The notes: generated from the letters alone by a model not told the origin. A DNA stretch of 57,570 nucleotides from Verrucomicrobiales bacterium (GCA_021648365.1 JAKISY010000018.1:1-57570), one strand, 5' to 3'. Positions 1 to 8,700 are shown, counted from the first letter of the stretch. A program made the numbers and translations.

Positions 1-371
1 AAAGCTGTTTCACATTGGGGAGGGGATGTGGGTTGTGATGGTATTGCGTGGTGGTGGGTGGCTGAAGGAATACAGAGAAGAGTTTCTACCATGAAGTGCG
101 TGAAGGACGCGAAGGAATACAGAGGAGAGGGGGGGATTAGGAATTAAGAATTGAGAATGGAGAATTAGGAATTAGGAATGAAGATAGCTGGAGGATAGTG
201 CCTGAATGCAAATGGAAGAGGCTTAGACTTGAACTTAAACCTAAACTTAAACTCTGAGGGGCGGGAGATAATTGATAATGGTCAATGGACAGGAGGTAAA
301 AAAGTAGCGTGGGTGTCCTCACCCGCCGAGGGTGGGGTGTTGCGGGTTAGGAAGCCCGCGCTACGTGGAAG

Positions 372-404
372 AAAGCGGCGTCGAGCCGCGCGCACTCCAA
401 AAAT
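372..404. repeat. Dispersed palindromic repeat, copy 1 (GCGGCGTCGAGCCGC core)
   Basis: AGCGGCGTCGAGCCGC followed by CGCACTCCAAA. The same unit recurs near 33201-33232, with an inverted partner at 33243-33273, and at 44941-44968. The core can fold into a small hairpin (GCGGC/GCCGC). All copies are intergenic, so it is a REP-like dispersed element. Confidence 0.7.
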
Positions 405-591
405 GAAGGCAATCGGGGCGCTTGCGCTACAAATGATGCGGCGGAGGGGGAGAGAAGTTTGAACCTCCTTCGTCACGCGTTTTGCGGGACTATGGCGGTC
501 AACCTCCTTCGCCAAAGCTTCGGCGGTCAAGAGAGGAGAATTGTGAAGTTTGAATTAGGAATTAGGAATTAGGAATTTTGAATTATGAAGA

Positions 592-623
592 TTTTTTGAT
601 TTTTGATTTTTGATTTTTGATTT
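592..623. repeat. Short tandem repeat, TTTTTGA units
   Basis: Four to five tandem heptamer-like TTTTTGA units follow a run of GAATTAGGAATT-type sequence. It is a microsatellite in non-coding DNA and could vary in length between strains. Confidence 0.8.
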
Positions 624-994
624 CAAATTATGGGGGGGCAGCTTTTTAAGCTGTGTTTTGAAATGGGAAGAGGACAGCTTGGAAAGCTGTTTCACATTGG
701 GAGAATGGAAGAGTTGAGAATGGAGAACCGAAGGGTTGAGCGCAGCGTCCAAAGAAAATTACTCGAAGGCAATGGATGATGTGAGACGTAATGGCATTGC
801 GTGGCGGTGGATGGCTCACGAAGGAATGCTAGGAATGAACGGATTGCCAATCCATGCCACGGGGAGAAGAATGGCTCACGCTCACTGAGCTCAATCTCCT
901 TCGCCAAGGCTTCGGCGGTCAAGAGGCGCAAAGAACGCAAAGGAAGAGGGGGGAGTGTGAAGTGTGAAGTTGGAAGTTGGACAAGAGGGGGGGG

Positions 995-1171
995 TTATGG
1001 ATCTACGGTGAGAACTTTCCCGTTTTTGCTAATCACTAACTTGTGTCCTAATAGGCGTTTGCGTTCACGGAGTTTTTTGCCAGCTCGTTGGGCTGCGCGA
1101 ACGGCCTTTTTCGCGTCTTCGTCAAGCTGATCCTCTCTTAATGGGGGCAGTGGGTCAAAGGTAGTTTTCAT
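995..1171 (-). CDS. 58-aa protein overlapping the zeta-like kinase; candidate antitoxin
   Basis: This short gene starts at an ATG inside the last codons of the kinase gene upstream, overlapping it by 17 bases in another frame, and ends at TAA at 995. The product begins MKTTFDPLPPLRED, has a basic helical middle rich in Ala, Arg and Lys (KKAVRAAQRAGKKLRERKR), and ends LVISKNGKVLTVDP. Small proteins with a basic helix and an R/K-x-LG-x...V-x-x-x-GKVV-like tail are commonly seen beside P-loop kinases of the zeta family. The overlap implies translational coupling. The antitoxin role is inferred from position and size only; a regulatory or accessory role is possible. Confidence 0.6.
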   Translation of the reverse strand: MKTTFDPLPPLREDQLDEDAKKAVRAAQRAGKKLRERKRLLGHKLVISKNGKVLTVDP

Positions 1172-1718
1172 ATTTTAGTTGTAAGTCGTTTGGAGAAATA
1201 TGGGTGGAGTTCGCTACTAAGATCATGGGTGAATTCGAAGCATCCCAAAATTGCCATCTATCTACTATAGGTAAATAATCGCTAAAAATCAATTGCAGGA
1301 TTCGAGGATAGCGACGGTAAATATCCTCGCGAGAAACGGAATGTCCACCTTCCAGGACGCGTGACTTAACTCGAGCATGAGATTCTTCTGGGCTTGGTAA
1401 CCAAAGGAAATCAAGTTTAATTTCAAATCCTAGTATTTTTGCTTGCCTGATATGTTTGAGGTAAGATTTTCCGCTCAGGGTGGATTCTAGGGCAAAAGAC
1501 TTTCCTTGTTCTAGATTGCGGTTGAGATTTTTCAGTAAAATTTTCCCAGCTTGAATCTGTGCAGCGGCACTGTTGAAGGGAGATAATCCTTGGGCGATTT
1601 CATCTGAGTTTAAAAATTTGAGGCATTGCGCTTCATTTGGTAGGTATTCTTTAGCGAAAGTTGTTTTCCCACTGCCATTGGGTCCACCGATAATATGGAA
1701 TATCAGAGCACCAGACAT
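1155..1718 (-). CDS. Zeta-toxin-like P-loop kinase
   Basis: The 187-aa protein has a Walker A motif GGPNGSGKTT at residues 11-20, a LNSDEIAQGL segment near 36-45, FALESTLSG near 75-83 and a lid-like R-x-x-x-GGHSV...RRYPR segment near 120-135. This arrangement is typical of the zeta toxin/AAA_33 family. Known zeta toxins phosphorylate UDP-N-acetylglucosamine and block wall synthesis, but many chromosomal relatives are uncharacterised kinases. The gene reads away from folE2 and shares 17 bases with the 58-aa gene that follows. AGGA lies about 12 bases before the ATG. No epsilon-like antitoxin is seen upstream. The family call is firm; the toxin role is an inference. Confidence 0.8.
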   Translation of the reverse strand: MSGALIFHIIGGPNGSGKTTFAKEYLPNEAQCLKFLNSDEIAQGLSPFNSAAAQIQAGKILLKNLNRNLEQGKSFALESTLSGKSYLKHIRQAKILGFEIKLDFLWLPSPEESHARVKSRVLEGGHSVSREDIYRRYPRILQLIFSDYLPIVDRWQFWDASNSPMILVANSTHISPNDLQLKYENYL

Positions 1719-1935
1719 GGATAGAGGTTATCCTGATACCACTTTGAGCACCCGCAGAAATGCAATTCACCATGAAGCACATGAAGTTCATGAAGTATAC
1801 TAAACTCAAAATACAAAGCCTTTATTCCTTCCCACTTCATGCCCTTCAATCCCTTCATGGTGAAAAATGGATTACCTATTTGCCTTCGGCGATCTCCACT
1901 GCCCTGCGGTAGCAGCTTGGCTCCAGCTCCTTTCA

Positions 1936-2038
1936 GTTGGCTGTTTTCTTGATTTTGGTATCACTTTTAGGTTTGTTCTCAAATTCGTCGCCCCCTGTTC
2001 TAGCCACCTTCTTCCATAGCGTGTCCGGTGTTCTGAAT
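1936..2038 (+). repeat. Dispersed repeat related to the MITE-like element at 8912-9120 (right part)
   Basis: This stretch shares TTTTCTTGATTT, GTATCACTTTTAG, TCAAATTC and the end GGTGTTCTGAAT with about 9015-9120, in the same order and orientation. The left inverted end seen in the other copy is not visible here, so it looks like a partial copy. Confidence 0.6.
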
Positions 2039-2094
2039 ATAAACGGCACTACTCAGGTCTATGCGTCTAACAAACCACACTCACCGCTATGCGG

Positions 2095-2179
2095 AGGCAC
2101 GCAGGAGCGGGTCCCTCCATTTTGCCAGCTGTTGATGAGTTTGATGAAGGCACGCAGGAGCGTGCCCCTCCATTTTGCC
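2095..2179. repeat. Two direct copies of a 31-base unit
   Basis: GGCACGCAGGAGCG followed by a G/C-variant and CCCTCCATTTTGCC occurs at 2095-2126 and 2149-2179, 54 bases apart. Both are intergenic, just beyond the 3' end of folE2. Confidence 0.75.
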
Positions 2180-2193
2180 TATGCTACTTTCCC

Positions 2194-2976
2194 TCAAGCC
2201 CCAGCCTTCTCGATCACAGCATACGCGTTGTGATTATGGATCGATTCGAAGTTCTCTGCCTCCACTCGATACCAAGTGATGTTTTCTTGTTCGTCTGAGA
2301 GCGCTGCCACATTGCGCACCAAGTCTTCGACAAATACGGGGTGATCGTAGGCTCTCTCGGTCACCTCTTTTTCGTCTGGACGCTTGAGCAAGCTATACAA
2401 CTCGCAACTGGCGCATTTTTCCACCAAGGCGATCAAATCTTCGATCCATACGGGTTCATTGAAGCGCACCGAGAATGTCACCTGACCACGCTGATTGTGT
2501 GCTCCGCGTGCACTGATAGCTTTCGAACAAGGGCACAGCGTCGTGACGGGTACACATACGGTGAGAATAAAATCTTGAACGTCCTCTTTCGAATCGATCT
2601 CGAAAACGACATCGTAGTCCACTAAACCTTGCGCCCCTGTAACGGGAGCTGCTTTGCTCAGGAAAAAAGGAAAGCGAAATTCGATATGCGAGCGCTGCGC
2701 ATCGAGGCGCGCTTGTAACTCGCTCGGAATACGTGGCAGACTTTTCACGTCCAACACTGGTCCGTGAGAATTGAGCACTTCTACAAAGCGACTCATGTGA
2801 GTACCCTTATAGTGGTGAGGCAAATCCACCGCTAAGGACACGGTGGCGACGGTGCTCTGCGTGCCACCCGACTTTTCCCTCACATCCACGGGGAAGCGCA
2901 GGTTTTTCACCCCTACTCGGTCGATTGCCAAATTTCTGAAATCTGGCTCATTCTGTGTGTCTTTGAGTTCTTCCAT
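2194..2976 (-). CDS. folE2: GTP cyclohydrolase I, FolE2 type
   Basis: The 260-aa product converts GTP to 7,8-dihydroneopterin triphosphate, the first step of folate and related pterin synthesis. It belongs to the metal-flexible COG1469 family, not the classical FolE. Diagnostic segments are GTHMSRFVEVL (58-68) and TTLCPCSKAIS (145-155), which carries the conserved metal-ligand cysteine, followed by GAHNQRG. The length is normal for the family. It stands alone on the minus strand downstream of the rpmG-rpsR pair. In many bacteria folE2 is induced by zinc shortage, but no recognisable Zur site is seen here. Confidence 0.95.
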   Translation of the reverse strand: MEELKDTQNEPDFRNLAIDRVGVKNLRFPVDVREKSGGTQSTVATVSLAVDLPHHYKGTHMSRFVEVLNSHGPVLDVKSLPRIPSELQARLDAQRSHIEFRFPFFLSKAAPVTGAQGLVDYDVVFEIDSKEDVQDFILTVCVPVTTLCPCSKAISARGAHNQRGQVTFSVRFNEPVWIEDLIALVEKCASCELYSLLKRPDEKEVTERAYDHPVFVEDLVRNVAALSDEQENITWYRVEAENFESIHNHNAYAVIEKAGA

Positions 2977-3023
2977 GATGCTTCACGGCTTGCAAAAACC
3001 TCTGTTCGATAAAATAAAATCAC

Positions 3024-3058
3024 AAAGGCGTGCCTGCAATCGCTGCAGAACACGCCTT
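3024..3058 (-). terminator. Probable terminator of the rpmG-rpsR operon
   Basis: An 8-bp stem (AAGGCGTG at 3025-3032 with CACGCCTT at 3051-3058) lies 3' of rpsR. On the minus strand it is followed by a T-rich stretch (complement of AAAATAAAATCAC). The loop is long (18 bases) and can fold further. Confidence 0.5.
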
Positions 3059-3125
3059 AAAAATCATTGCACTAGCCCGTAGCTGTGCAAAAACGCCAGC
3101 GTAAGCCAATCGAAATCGATGCGAC

Positions 3126-3368
3126 TTAACGCATCAAGTTCAACGCACGCGCACGTTTCACTTCGCGAGTGATCTTACGATGCATTTTAGCAGATACTCC
3201 TGTGATTCTACGCCCGTAGATTTTGCCTGTTTCGCTGACGAATTTTGACAAATATTCAGGATTCAAGTGATTGAGGTTCTCCACTGGAATATCCAGACGG
3301 CGACGGGGCATCTTACGATTCGCCCGACGAAGATTCATTGCTCTTTCTTTTGTTTTTGGTCCCACCAT
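3126..3368 (-). CDS. rpsR: 30S ribosomal protein S18
   Basis: The 80-aa basic product binds the small-subunit platform together with S6. Recognised by its S18 core: LNHLNPEYLSKFVSETGKI, then GRRITGVSAKMHRKITREVKRARAL. The chosen ATG has AAGGA about 13 bases upstream. A second ATG ten codons in (MNLRRANRK) is possible. It lies 55 bases after rpmG and is probably co-transcribed. Pairing S18 with L33 rather than with S6/L9 is a common alternative arrangement. Confidence 0.93.
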   Translation of the reverse strand: MVGPKTKERAMNLRRANRKMPRRRLDIPVENLNHLNPEYLSKFVSETGKIYGRRITGVSAKMHRKITREVKRARALNLMR

Positions 3369-3423
3369 GACAATTTTTCCTTAATTCAAAAATTTAAATA
3401 TTTTTTCTTATCCAACCGTAATT

Positions 3424-3597
3424 TTAGCGTTTTTCGCGGTGCAAAGTCCGGCGTTTCAAAAAAGGATTAAATTTGACCTTCTCAAGACGACCTGGTGTTC
3501 GCAGGCTCTTTTTGTTCCGAGTGGTCACATACATTGATCTCGGCTTGCCCTCTTCCTTGGCTTCCGTGCATTCCAAAATTATTACATCGCGTGGCAT
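3424..3597 (-). CDS. rpmG: 50S ribosomal protein L33
   Basis: The 57-aa product starts MPRDVIILECTEAKEEG and continues SMYVTTRNKKSLRTPGRLE, then KFNPFLKRRTLHREKR. This is a standard L33 pattern (V-x-L-E-C-T-E-...Y-x-T-x-K/R-N...L-K-K-Y/F-x-P). Only one cysteine remains, so this is a zinc-free (C-minus) type of L33. That form is usual where zinc-independent paralogues are favoured. First gene of the rpmG-rpsR unit. Confidence 0.93.
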   Translation of the reverse strand: MPRDVIILECTEAKEEGKPRSMYVTTRNKKSLRTPGRLEKVKFNPFLKRRTLHREKR

Positions 3598-3678
3598 AAC
3601 TTACTTATTTTTAACTTATTACAAAAAATTCAACTCCTTCTCCTCTGTCCCTATCGCCCTCTTTCCAGCTCGGTTTTA

Positions 3679-4689
3679 TCAACGACTCGTCGGTTTTGGC
3701 ACATCCTTCGCCACCCCTTCCGTATCACTGTTACCGAACAAAGGTCCAACAGGCTGGCGAACCTGCCCCTGTTCTTCCTGCTTTTCAAGTTCTTCTTGGC
3801 AAGCAACGGTATATCTTGCAAATGGGATCGCTAGAAGTCGTGGTTGGGGGATCTTTTTTCCTGAGATTTCACACAGCCCATACACACCTCTTGCTATCCT
3901 AGTAAGCGCTTCTTCTACCTCATGAAAGGCATCCTGCTCCTGAGACAAAAGATTCAAAACAAAGTCGCGGTCATAGGCATCGCTGCCCGCATCCGCTTGA
4001 TGCATACCGAAGGCTGATGAGTCCCCACCACTCGCTGGCGCTCGCAGAGTGTCTCGGGCCATTCCGCTCATCTGTCCGATCAAAGCATCGCGCAAAGCCA
4101 ACAGCTTTTGCTGCTGCAGTTTCACAAAGGGAGAGAGTTTGATATTTTTATCAATAATGACCGCCATTTTTTTCTTCTTGGCAGCCGCCGCCTCAGCGAC
4201 AGCTTGCACCCGAATCGCTGCCGCTTCTCTTTCAGCCTGCAAGCGCGCCTCTTTTCTCTCGGCGATTTGCTTGGGCGTCATTTTTTTGCGCGCGGTCTTC
4301 TTTTTCTTGGCTTTAGCGACTTTTTTGGTGGTGACCTTTTTCTTCACCTCGACCTTTTTTGCCGTCACCTTTTTCTTCACCTCGACCTTCTTTTTAGGGG
4401 CTACCACTTTTTTAGCCACGGCTTTTTTCTTGATCGCAGCTTTCTTTTTAGCGACTGGCGCTTTTTTAGCCACGGTTTTTTTCTTGGCTGGAAGTTTTTT
4501 CTTAGTAGCTACCTTCTTCTTGGCGACCACTTTTTTCTTAGCGGCGGGCTTCTTCTTTGCCACAATTTTCTTTTTCGCTACCATTTTCTTCTTGCTGACT
4601 ACCGCCTTCTTTTTCGGGGCAACTTTTTTCTTCAACACGGCTTTTTTAGCGGGCGCTTTTTTCTTAGCTGTCTTTTTTTTCGAGGGCAT
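3679..4689 (-). CDS. Lysine-rich histone-like protein fused to a DksA/TraR-type domain
   Basis: The 336-aa protein has two parts. Residues 1 to about 140 are almost only Lys, Ala, Val and Pro in KKK/AKK repeats, like histone H1 or AlgP tails. After a coiled-coil-prone linker (about 140-175, KQIAERKEARLQAEREAA) comes a DksA-like domain, with LREL/LRDAL helices and DRDFVLNLLSQEQDAFHEVEEALTRI-type coiled coil. It ends in YGLCEISGKKIPQPRL...YTVACQEELE. The classical zinc finger has four Cys (CxxC...CxxC). Here the pattern is CxxS...TxxC, so two ligands are lost and zinc binding is unlikely. Probably binds DNA and perhaps RNA polymerase; the role is inferred. Confidence 0.85.
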   Translation of the reverse strand: MPSKKKTAKKKAPAKKAVLKKKVAPKKKAVVSKKKMVAKKKIVAKKKPAAKKKVVAKKKVATKKKLPAKKKTVAKKAPVAKKKAAIKKKAVAKKVVAPKKKVEVKKKVTAKKVEVKKKVTTKKVAKAKKKKTARKKMTPKQIAERKEARLQAEREAAAIRVQAVAEAAAAKKKKMAVIIDKNIKLSPFVKLQQQKLLALRDALIGQMSGMARDTLRAPASGGDSSAFGMHQADAGSDAYDRDFVLNLLSQEQDAFHEVEEALTRIARGVYGLCEISGKKIPQPRLLAIPFARYTVACQEELEKQEEQGQVRQPVGPLFGNSDTEGVAKDVPKPTSR

Positions 4690-4839
4690 GGATACAAGAA
4701 TGGCTAAACTTTAAATACTAAGATAGATCGTCTAATGCAGATTTCCCCCCTTCCAATCCTTGGGCTCACCCAAATATTTGGAATAGGGACGCACTAGATA
4801 GCTGCTTTTACAAAAAGCCGCAAGGGGAAAAATCAGCCT

Positions 4840-6654
4840 TCACCCCGCCAGAGGTATAGAAAGTGCATCAAAAGGCCAAATGATGGGGATCAGCCAACTC
4901 GCCACCGCCCACAAAATCAGTGCCAGCGGTAAGCCCGCTTTAGTGAAATCCGTGAACTGATATCCCCCCGCTCCATACACATACGTATTCGTTTGGTAGC
5001 CGATCGGCGTGACAAAGCTAGCGCTGGAAGCGAACATCACCGCCACCACAAAGGGGCGCGCATCCACGCCCAACTGCGCAGCCACGCCTATCGCAACAGG
5101 GGTCAGCAGTGCCGCGACCGCGTTGTTGCTGATCATCTCCGTCAACACCGCCGACAGTAGATACATCACCACCAGCATCACATGCGGACCGTAATCTCCA
5201 AAAACATCGACTGCTTTATAGGCAAAAATACGCGCCAGATCGGTTTCTTTCAGCGCCATACCCAGTCCTAACATGCCAAAAATCATGAAAATCACCTTCC
5301 ACTCCACCGCGTCGTATGCCTCAGCAGGGTCGATGCAGCGACTCATCAAAGCGATCAACACCGCTGCCATCGCCAAAACAGGGATCAACGCGGGGTTCAA
5401 TGCCCCGCCGACCATGAACAACAGCAAAGCTCCCAGCGCAATCGGAGCTTTGGAGCGTCGCAAGGGTTGCTCGGTCGGTTGACTCAAGTTGATAAAATCT
5501 TTTTCCGCGAACAATTCCTTCATTCGCGCTGCGGGACCTTCCATCAGTAAGGTATCGCCAAATTCCAGTCGCACCGATTGAAATCGCTCCTTCAGATTCT
5601 CTCCGCGACGATGCACCGCTAAGATCAAAGCTCCAAAGCGCTGACGAAAATTCAGTTCACTCAAGCTTTTGCCCACCAAGCGTGATTCCGGCCCGATGAT
5701 GCCCTCCATCAGCACTGCCGATTCAGTTTTCACATAATCCAACCCCAACTCGGATTTGGGCAATAAATCCAAGCCGTCCGTCGCACTGAGTTCCATCACT
5801 CCAGAAGCTCGCGTCTTTAATAACAACTGATCGCCTTCCTCGAACACCATCTCATTGAGTGGCGTCTTCACCCGCTCGCCGCCCCTCACCACTTCGATCA
5901 CTCGAATGTTGCGCATCTTCGCCAAAGCCGTTTCGGTGAAACGACGATTCACCAAAGGCGAAGACTCACTGACATAAGCCTGGGTCAAAAACTCACGTCC
6001 CTCCTCGGCATCGAACAAGGTCGATAAGGTGATGCGATCAGGTAACAACTTGCGCCCAATCGTCAGTAGATAGATCAAAGTCACCACCACAAAAACCAAA
6101 CCCAGCCCGCTGATCTCAAACATGCCAAAAGGGCGCATGCCCGCATCCGCCGCTATGCCCGAGGCGATCAAATTGGTCGAGGTGCCGATGATCGTGCAGG
6201 TTCCGCCAACAATCGCAGCGTAGGACAATGGGATCAGCAAGCGCGAAGCCTTGAGATCAAATTTGCGGCAATGCCTCAATACTAAAGGCAAAAAAACCAC
6301 CACCACCGGCGTATTGTTCACAAAAGCAGATAAAAACGCCACCATCACCGCCAAAACCAACAGCACTCGAAATTCGCCCGGTCCAGCGATTTTTTCAAAC
6401 AAGCCCGCCAAAGCCTCAATCAAACCCGTTCGCTCCAGAGCCGCACTGAGGATAAACATCGCAGCCACTGTGATGGGCGCACTGCTGCCAAAAATCGACA
6501 AAGCGTTGTCGCTGTCCATCACGCCCAGTAGCACGAGGAAGACAAACCCGCCCATCGCCACCAAATCGGGAGGAAACCACTCTCTCACAAACGCGACAAA
6601 TACGGTGACCACCACCAGCCCAGTCACTATCTGTTTCCACAATTCAACTTCCAT
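4840..6654 (-). CDS. SLC13/DASS-type permease with two RCK_C (TrkA_C) domains
   Basis: The 604-aa inner-membrane protein has an N-terminal block of membrane helices (about 1-200), two soluble RCK_C-like domains (about 205-290 and 295-375; RNIRVIEVVRGGERVKTP...GDQLLLKT and GDTLLMEGPAARMKEL), and a second block of helices (about 400-600). This is the usual layout of the bacterial citrate/sulfate/dicarboxylate-type Na+ symporters annotated as SLC13 permease. NNTPVVVVFLPLV and GGTCTIIGTSTNLIASGI match the family signature loops. The substrate cannot be fixed from sequence; sulfate or dicarboxylate is usual. It is transcribed divergently from cstA, with a 153-base shared upstream region. Confidence 0.88.
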   Translation of the reverse strand: MEVELWKQIVTGLVVVTVFVAFVREWFPPDLVAMGGFVFLVLLGVMDSDNALSIFGSSAPITVAAMFILSAALERTGLIEALAGLFEKIAGPGEFRVLLVLAVMVAFLSAFVNNTPVVVVFLPLVLRHCRKFDLKASRLLIPLSYAAIVGGTCTIIGTSTNLIASGIAADAGMRPFGMFEISGLGLVFVVVTLIYLLTIGRKLLPDRITLSTLFDAEEGREFLTQAYVSESSPLVNRRFTETALAKMRNIRVIEVVRGGERVKTPLNEMVFEEGDQLLLKTRASGVMELSATDGLDLLPKSELGLDYVKTESAVLMEGIIGPESRLVGKSLSELNFRQRFGALILAVHRRGENLKERFQSVRLEFGDTLLMEGPAARMKELFAEKDFINLSQPTEQPLRRSKAPIALGALLLFMVGGALNPALIPVLAMAAVLIALMSRCIDPAEAYDAVEWKVIFMIFGMLGLGMALKETDLARIFAYKAVDVFGDYGPHVMLVVMYLLSAVLTEMISNNAVAALLTPVAIGVAAQLGVDARPFVVAVMFASSASFVTPIGYQTNTYVYGAGGYQFTDFTKAGLPLALILWAVASWLIPIIWPFDALSIPLAG

Positions 6655-6807
6655 TTTTGTCGATCAGGGGGATGGTTCTATTTTTTTGACAGGAAAATTC
6701 GATTTATCCGTCCAATTATGGCGTAATACTACCTTCTATTGGTAACAGAAACCATCAAAACCTATTCTAACCCTTTTATCAAACAATAGTCACCACCACT
6801 TTTCATC

Positions 6808-8700
6808 ATGCCTACTCTCGCCATAGCCCTAGGATCCATCGTTCTCTACCTCATCGCCTACCACACCTACGGCAAATGGCTTGCGCGTAAGATTTTCAAA
6901 CTCGACCCCAATGCGGTGGTCCCCAGCGTAGCGCTCAATGATGACAAAGACTTCGTGCCCACCGACAAATCGATCATCTTCGGTCATCACTTCACCTCCA
7001 TCGCCGGCACCGGCCCCATCGTCGGCCCTGCGCTAGCGGTGATCTGGGGATGGGTGCCTGCGCTGCTATGGGTGCTATTTGGCTCCGTGCTGATCGGCGC
7101 CGTGCATGATTTCGGCTCGCTAGTCGTATCCATGCGCAACCGAGGGCAAACCGTCGGCGACATCGCTGGGCGAGTGCTCACCCCACGCACCCGAGTGCTT
7201 TTCCTCTCCATCCTGTTCATGGCTCTGACCATCGTGCTGGCTATTTTCGGCCTAGTGATCGCTGCCGTTTTCAAAGAATACCCAGCCTCCATTTTTCCCT
7301 GCCTAGTGCAGATCCCCATCGCCGTCGCCATCGGCACCCTACTTCATCGCCGTGGGGTGAATATCCTCATCCCGTCCTTGCTCGCCTTGGCAGTCATGTA
7401 TGTCACCGTGTATTACGGCAACCAAGGATTCCTGCACGCATTCAATCATACCCTCGCCTCTTGGTCGATCATCACTTGGTGCGTGGTGCTGCTGATTTAC
7501 TCTTACGTCGCCTCGGTGCTACCCGTCTGGTCACTGCTGCAACCACGCGACTACATCAACAGCCTGCAGCTACTCAGTGCACTCGGCTTAGTAGTGATCG
7601 GGCTAGTATTCGCCGCCATCAATGGAGGTGCTCCACTACCTGAAACGGGCGAATCCATGCCCTTAGAAATCGTCGCCCCCGCTTTCAATCTCCACCCGCA
7701 GGGCGCCCCCTTCATCTTCCCCTTCCTCTTCATCACCATCGCCTGCGGCGCGATCAGCGGATTCCATTGCTTGGTCTCTAGCGGCACCTCCAGCAAACAG
7801 ATCAAATGCGAAACCGATGCCCAATTTGTCGGTTATGGCTCTATGCTCACCGAAGGCTTCCTCGCGGTTTTAGTCATCCTAGCTTGTGTCGCTGGACTCG
7901 GACTCGGCAGCTCCAACCCCGATGGTAGCGCCGGCCTGCTCACAGGAGCCGACGCCTATGCCGCGCGTTACTCCTCATGGGGAGCATCCAGCGGACTGAT
8001 CGCTAAAGTTGGCGCTTTTGTCGAAGGCTCTGCCAATTTCCTTAAAGCGCTCGGCCTGCCAGGTGGTTTTGCCGTCGCACTGATGGGTGTCTTTGTCGCC
8101 TCCTTCGCCGCCACCACCCTCGACACCGCCTGCCGCCTGCAACGTTATGTGGTGCAAGAGCTCGCAGCCACTTTTGTGTCTCGCGATGAAACTGGCAAAG
8201 CTAGCTCGACAGGATTCAATCCCTTTGTCTGGCTCACCAACAAACACGGCGCGACCATTTTTGCCATCATCGTCGCAGGGCTGATTGCAGCTCTGCCCGC
8301 ACCCGGCAAGGAGTGGACCATCGAAAACGCTGGCAAAGGCGGACTCATCCTGTGGCCACTATTCGGCGTCACCAACCAACTACTCGGCGGGCTCGCCTTT
8401 CTCGTCATCACCTTCTGGATGTGGCGCCGCAATCTGCCGATCTGGTTCGTCGCCCTACCCACCGTGTTCATGCTCATCCTCCCCGCCGTCGGACTGAGCT
8501 TGCAGCTTTTCAGCTCGACAGGCTGGATCGCCAAAGAAAACTGGCTGCTCACCGGCATCGGCTTCGCCACCCTCGCGCTCGAAGCCTGGATGCTCTTCGA
8601 AGCCTTCATCGCCTTTCCCAAAGCCAAAGGCGTGCTCGAACCCGCCCTAGCTCCACTGCCCACCCCTGGAATCGAAAACGAGGGCGGCAGGTCGTGTTAA
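6808..8700 (+). CDS. cstA: Carbon starvation protein A family transporter
   Basis: The 630-aa polytopic membrane protein matches CstA over its full length: YHTYGKWLARKIFKLDP, HHFTSIAGTGPIVGPALAV near 55-75, GAVHDFGSLVVSMRNRGQ, SGFHCLVSSGTSSKQI, and FAATTLDTACRLQRYVVQEL near 440-460. E. coli CstA and its relative BtsT/YjiY take up pyruvate, and CstA is also linked to peptide use during carbon limitation. The usual YbdD-like small partner is not found after it. The gene has no clear Shine-Dalgarno. A repeat-only region of over 800 bases follows. Confidence 0.93.
   Translation: MPTLAIALGSIVLYLIAYHTYGKWLARKIFKLDPNAVVPSVALNDDKDFVPTDKSIIFGHHFTSIAGTGPIVGPALAVIWGWVPALLWVLFGSVLIGAVHDFGSLVVSMRNRGQTVGDIAGRVLTPRTRVLFLSILFMALTIVLAIFGLVIAAVFKEYPASIFPCLVQIPIAVAIGTLLHRRGVNILIPSLLALAVMYVTVYYGNQGFLHAFNHTLASWSIITWCVVLLIYSYVASVLPVWSLLQPRDYINSLQLLSALGLVVIGLVFAAINGGAPLPETGESMPLEIVAPAFNLHPQGAPFIFPFLFITIACGAISGFHCLVSSGTSSKQIKCETDAQFVGYGSMLTEGFLAVLVILACVAGLGLGSSNPDGSAGLLTGADAYAARYSSWGASSGLIAKVGAFVEGSANFLKALGLPGGFAVALMGVFVASFAATTLDTACRLQRYVVQELAATFVSRDETGKASSTGFNPFVWLTNKHGATIFAIIVAGLIAALPAPGKEWTIENAGKGGLILWPLFGVTNQLLGGLAFLVITFWMWRRNLPIWFVALPTVFMLILPAVGLSLQLFSSTGWIAKENWLLTGIGFATLALEAWMLFEAFIAFPKAKGVLEPALAPLPTPGIENEGGRSC

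Larger units (their letters stand above)
1..994. other. Repeat-rich intergenic region, no credible gene
   Basis: No open frame here has the composition or start context of a real gene. The DNA is purine-rich and made of repeated patches. A 19-base stretch at 1-19 (AAGCTGTTTCACATTGGG core) recurs at 683-701. A block at about 37-71 (ATTGCGTGG core) recurs at about 788-826. CTCCTTCGCCAA followed by CTTCGGCGGTCAAGAG occurs at about 504-534 and again at 893-923. GAATTAGGAATTAGGAATT runs occur near 150-180 and 550-575. It resembles accumulated non-coding repeats rather than a decayed gene. Confidence 0.6.
1719..2193. other. Intergenic region with dispersed repeats
   Basis: Between the divergently placed zeta-like gene and the end of folE2 there is no supported gene. 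It contains a CACATGAAGTTCATGAAG-type direct repeat near 1775-1800, a roughly 100-base dispersed repeat (about 1936-2038) and two tandem copies of a 31-base unit (2095-2179). Confidence 0.6.

Noticed and set aside
1..994. Protein-coding frames at 229-462, 282-530 and 801-1130
   Set aside because: They cross repeat patches and low-complexity DNA, have no start signal and no family resemblance, and overlap each other on both strands.
4049..4714. Phe/Leu-rich frames opposite the DksA-like gene
   Set aside because: They are the complement of AAR-rich lysine codons, which makes long antisense frames by composition alone.
6655..6807. A riboswitch or clear promoter between the SLC13 and cstA genes
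   Set aside because: A TTGACA is present near 6687, but no -10 element occurs at 16-18 bases, and no known riboswitch core could be recognised.
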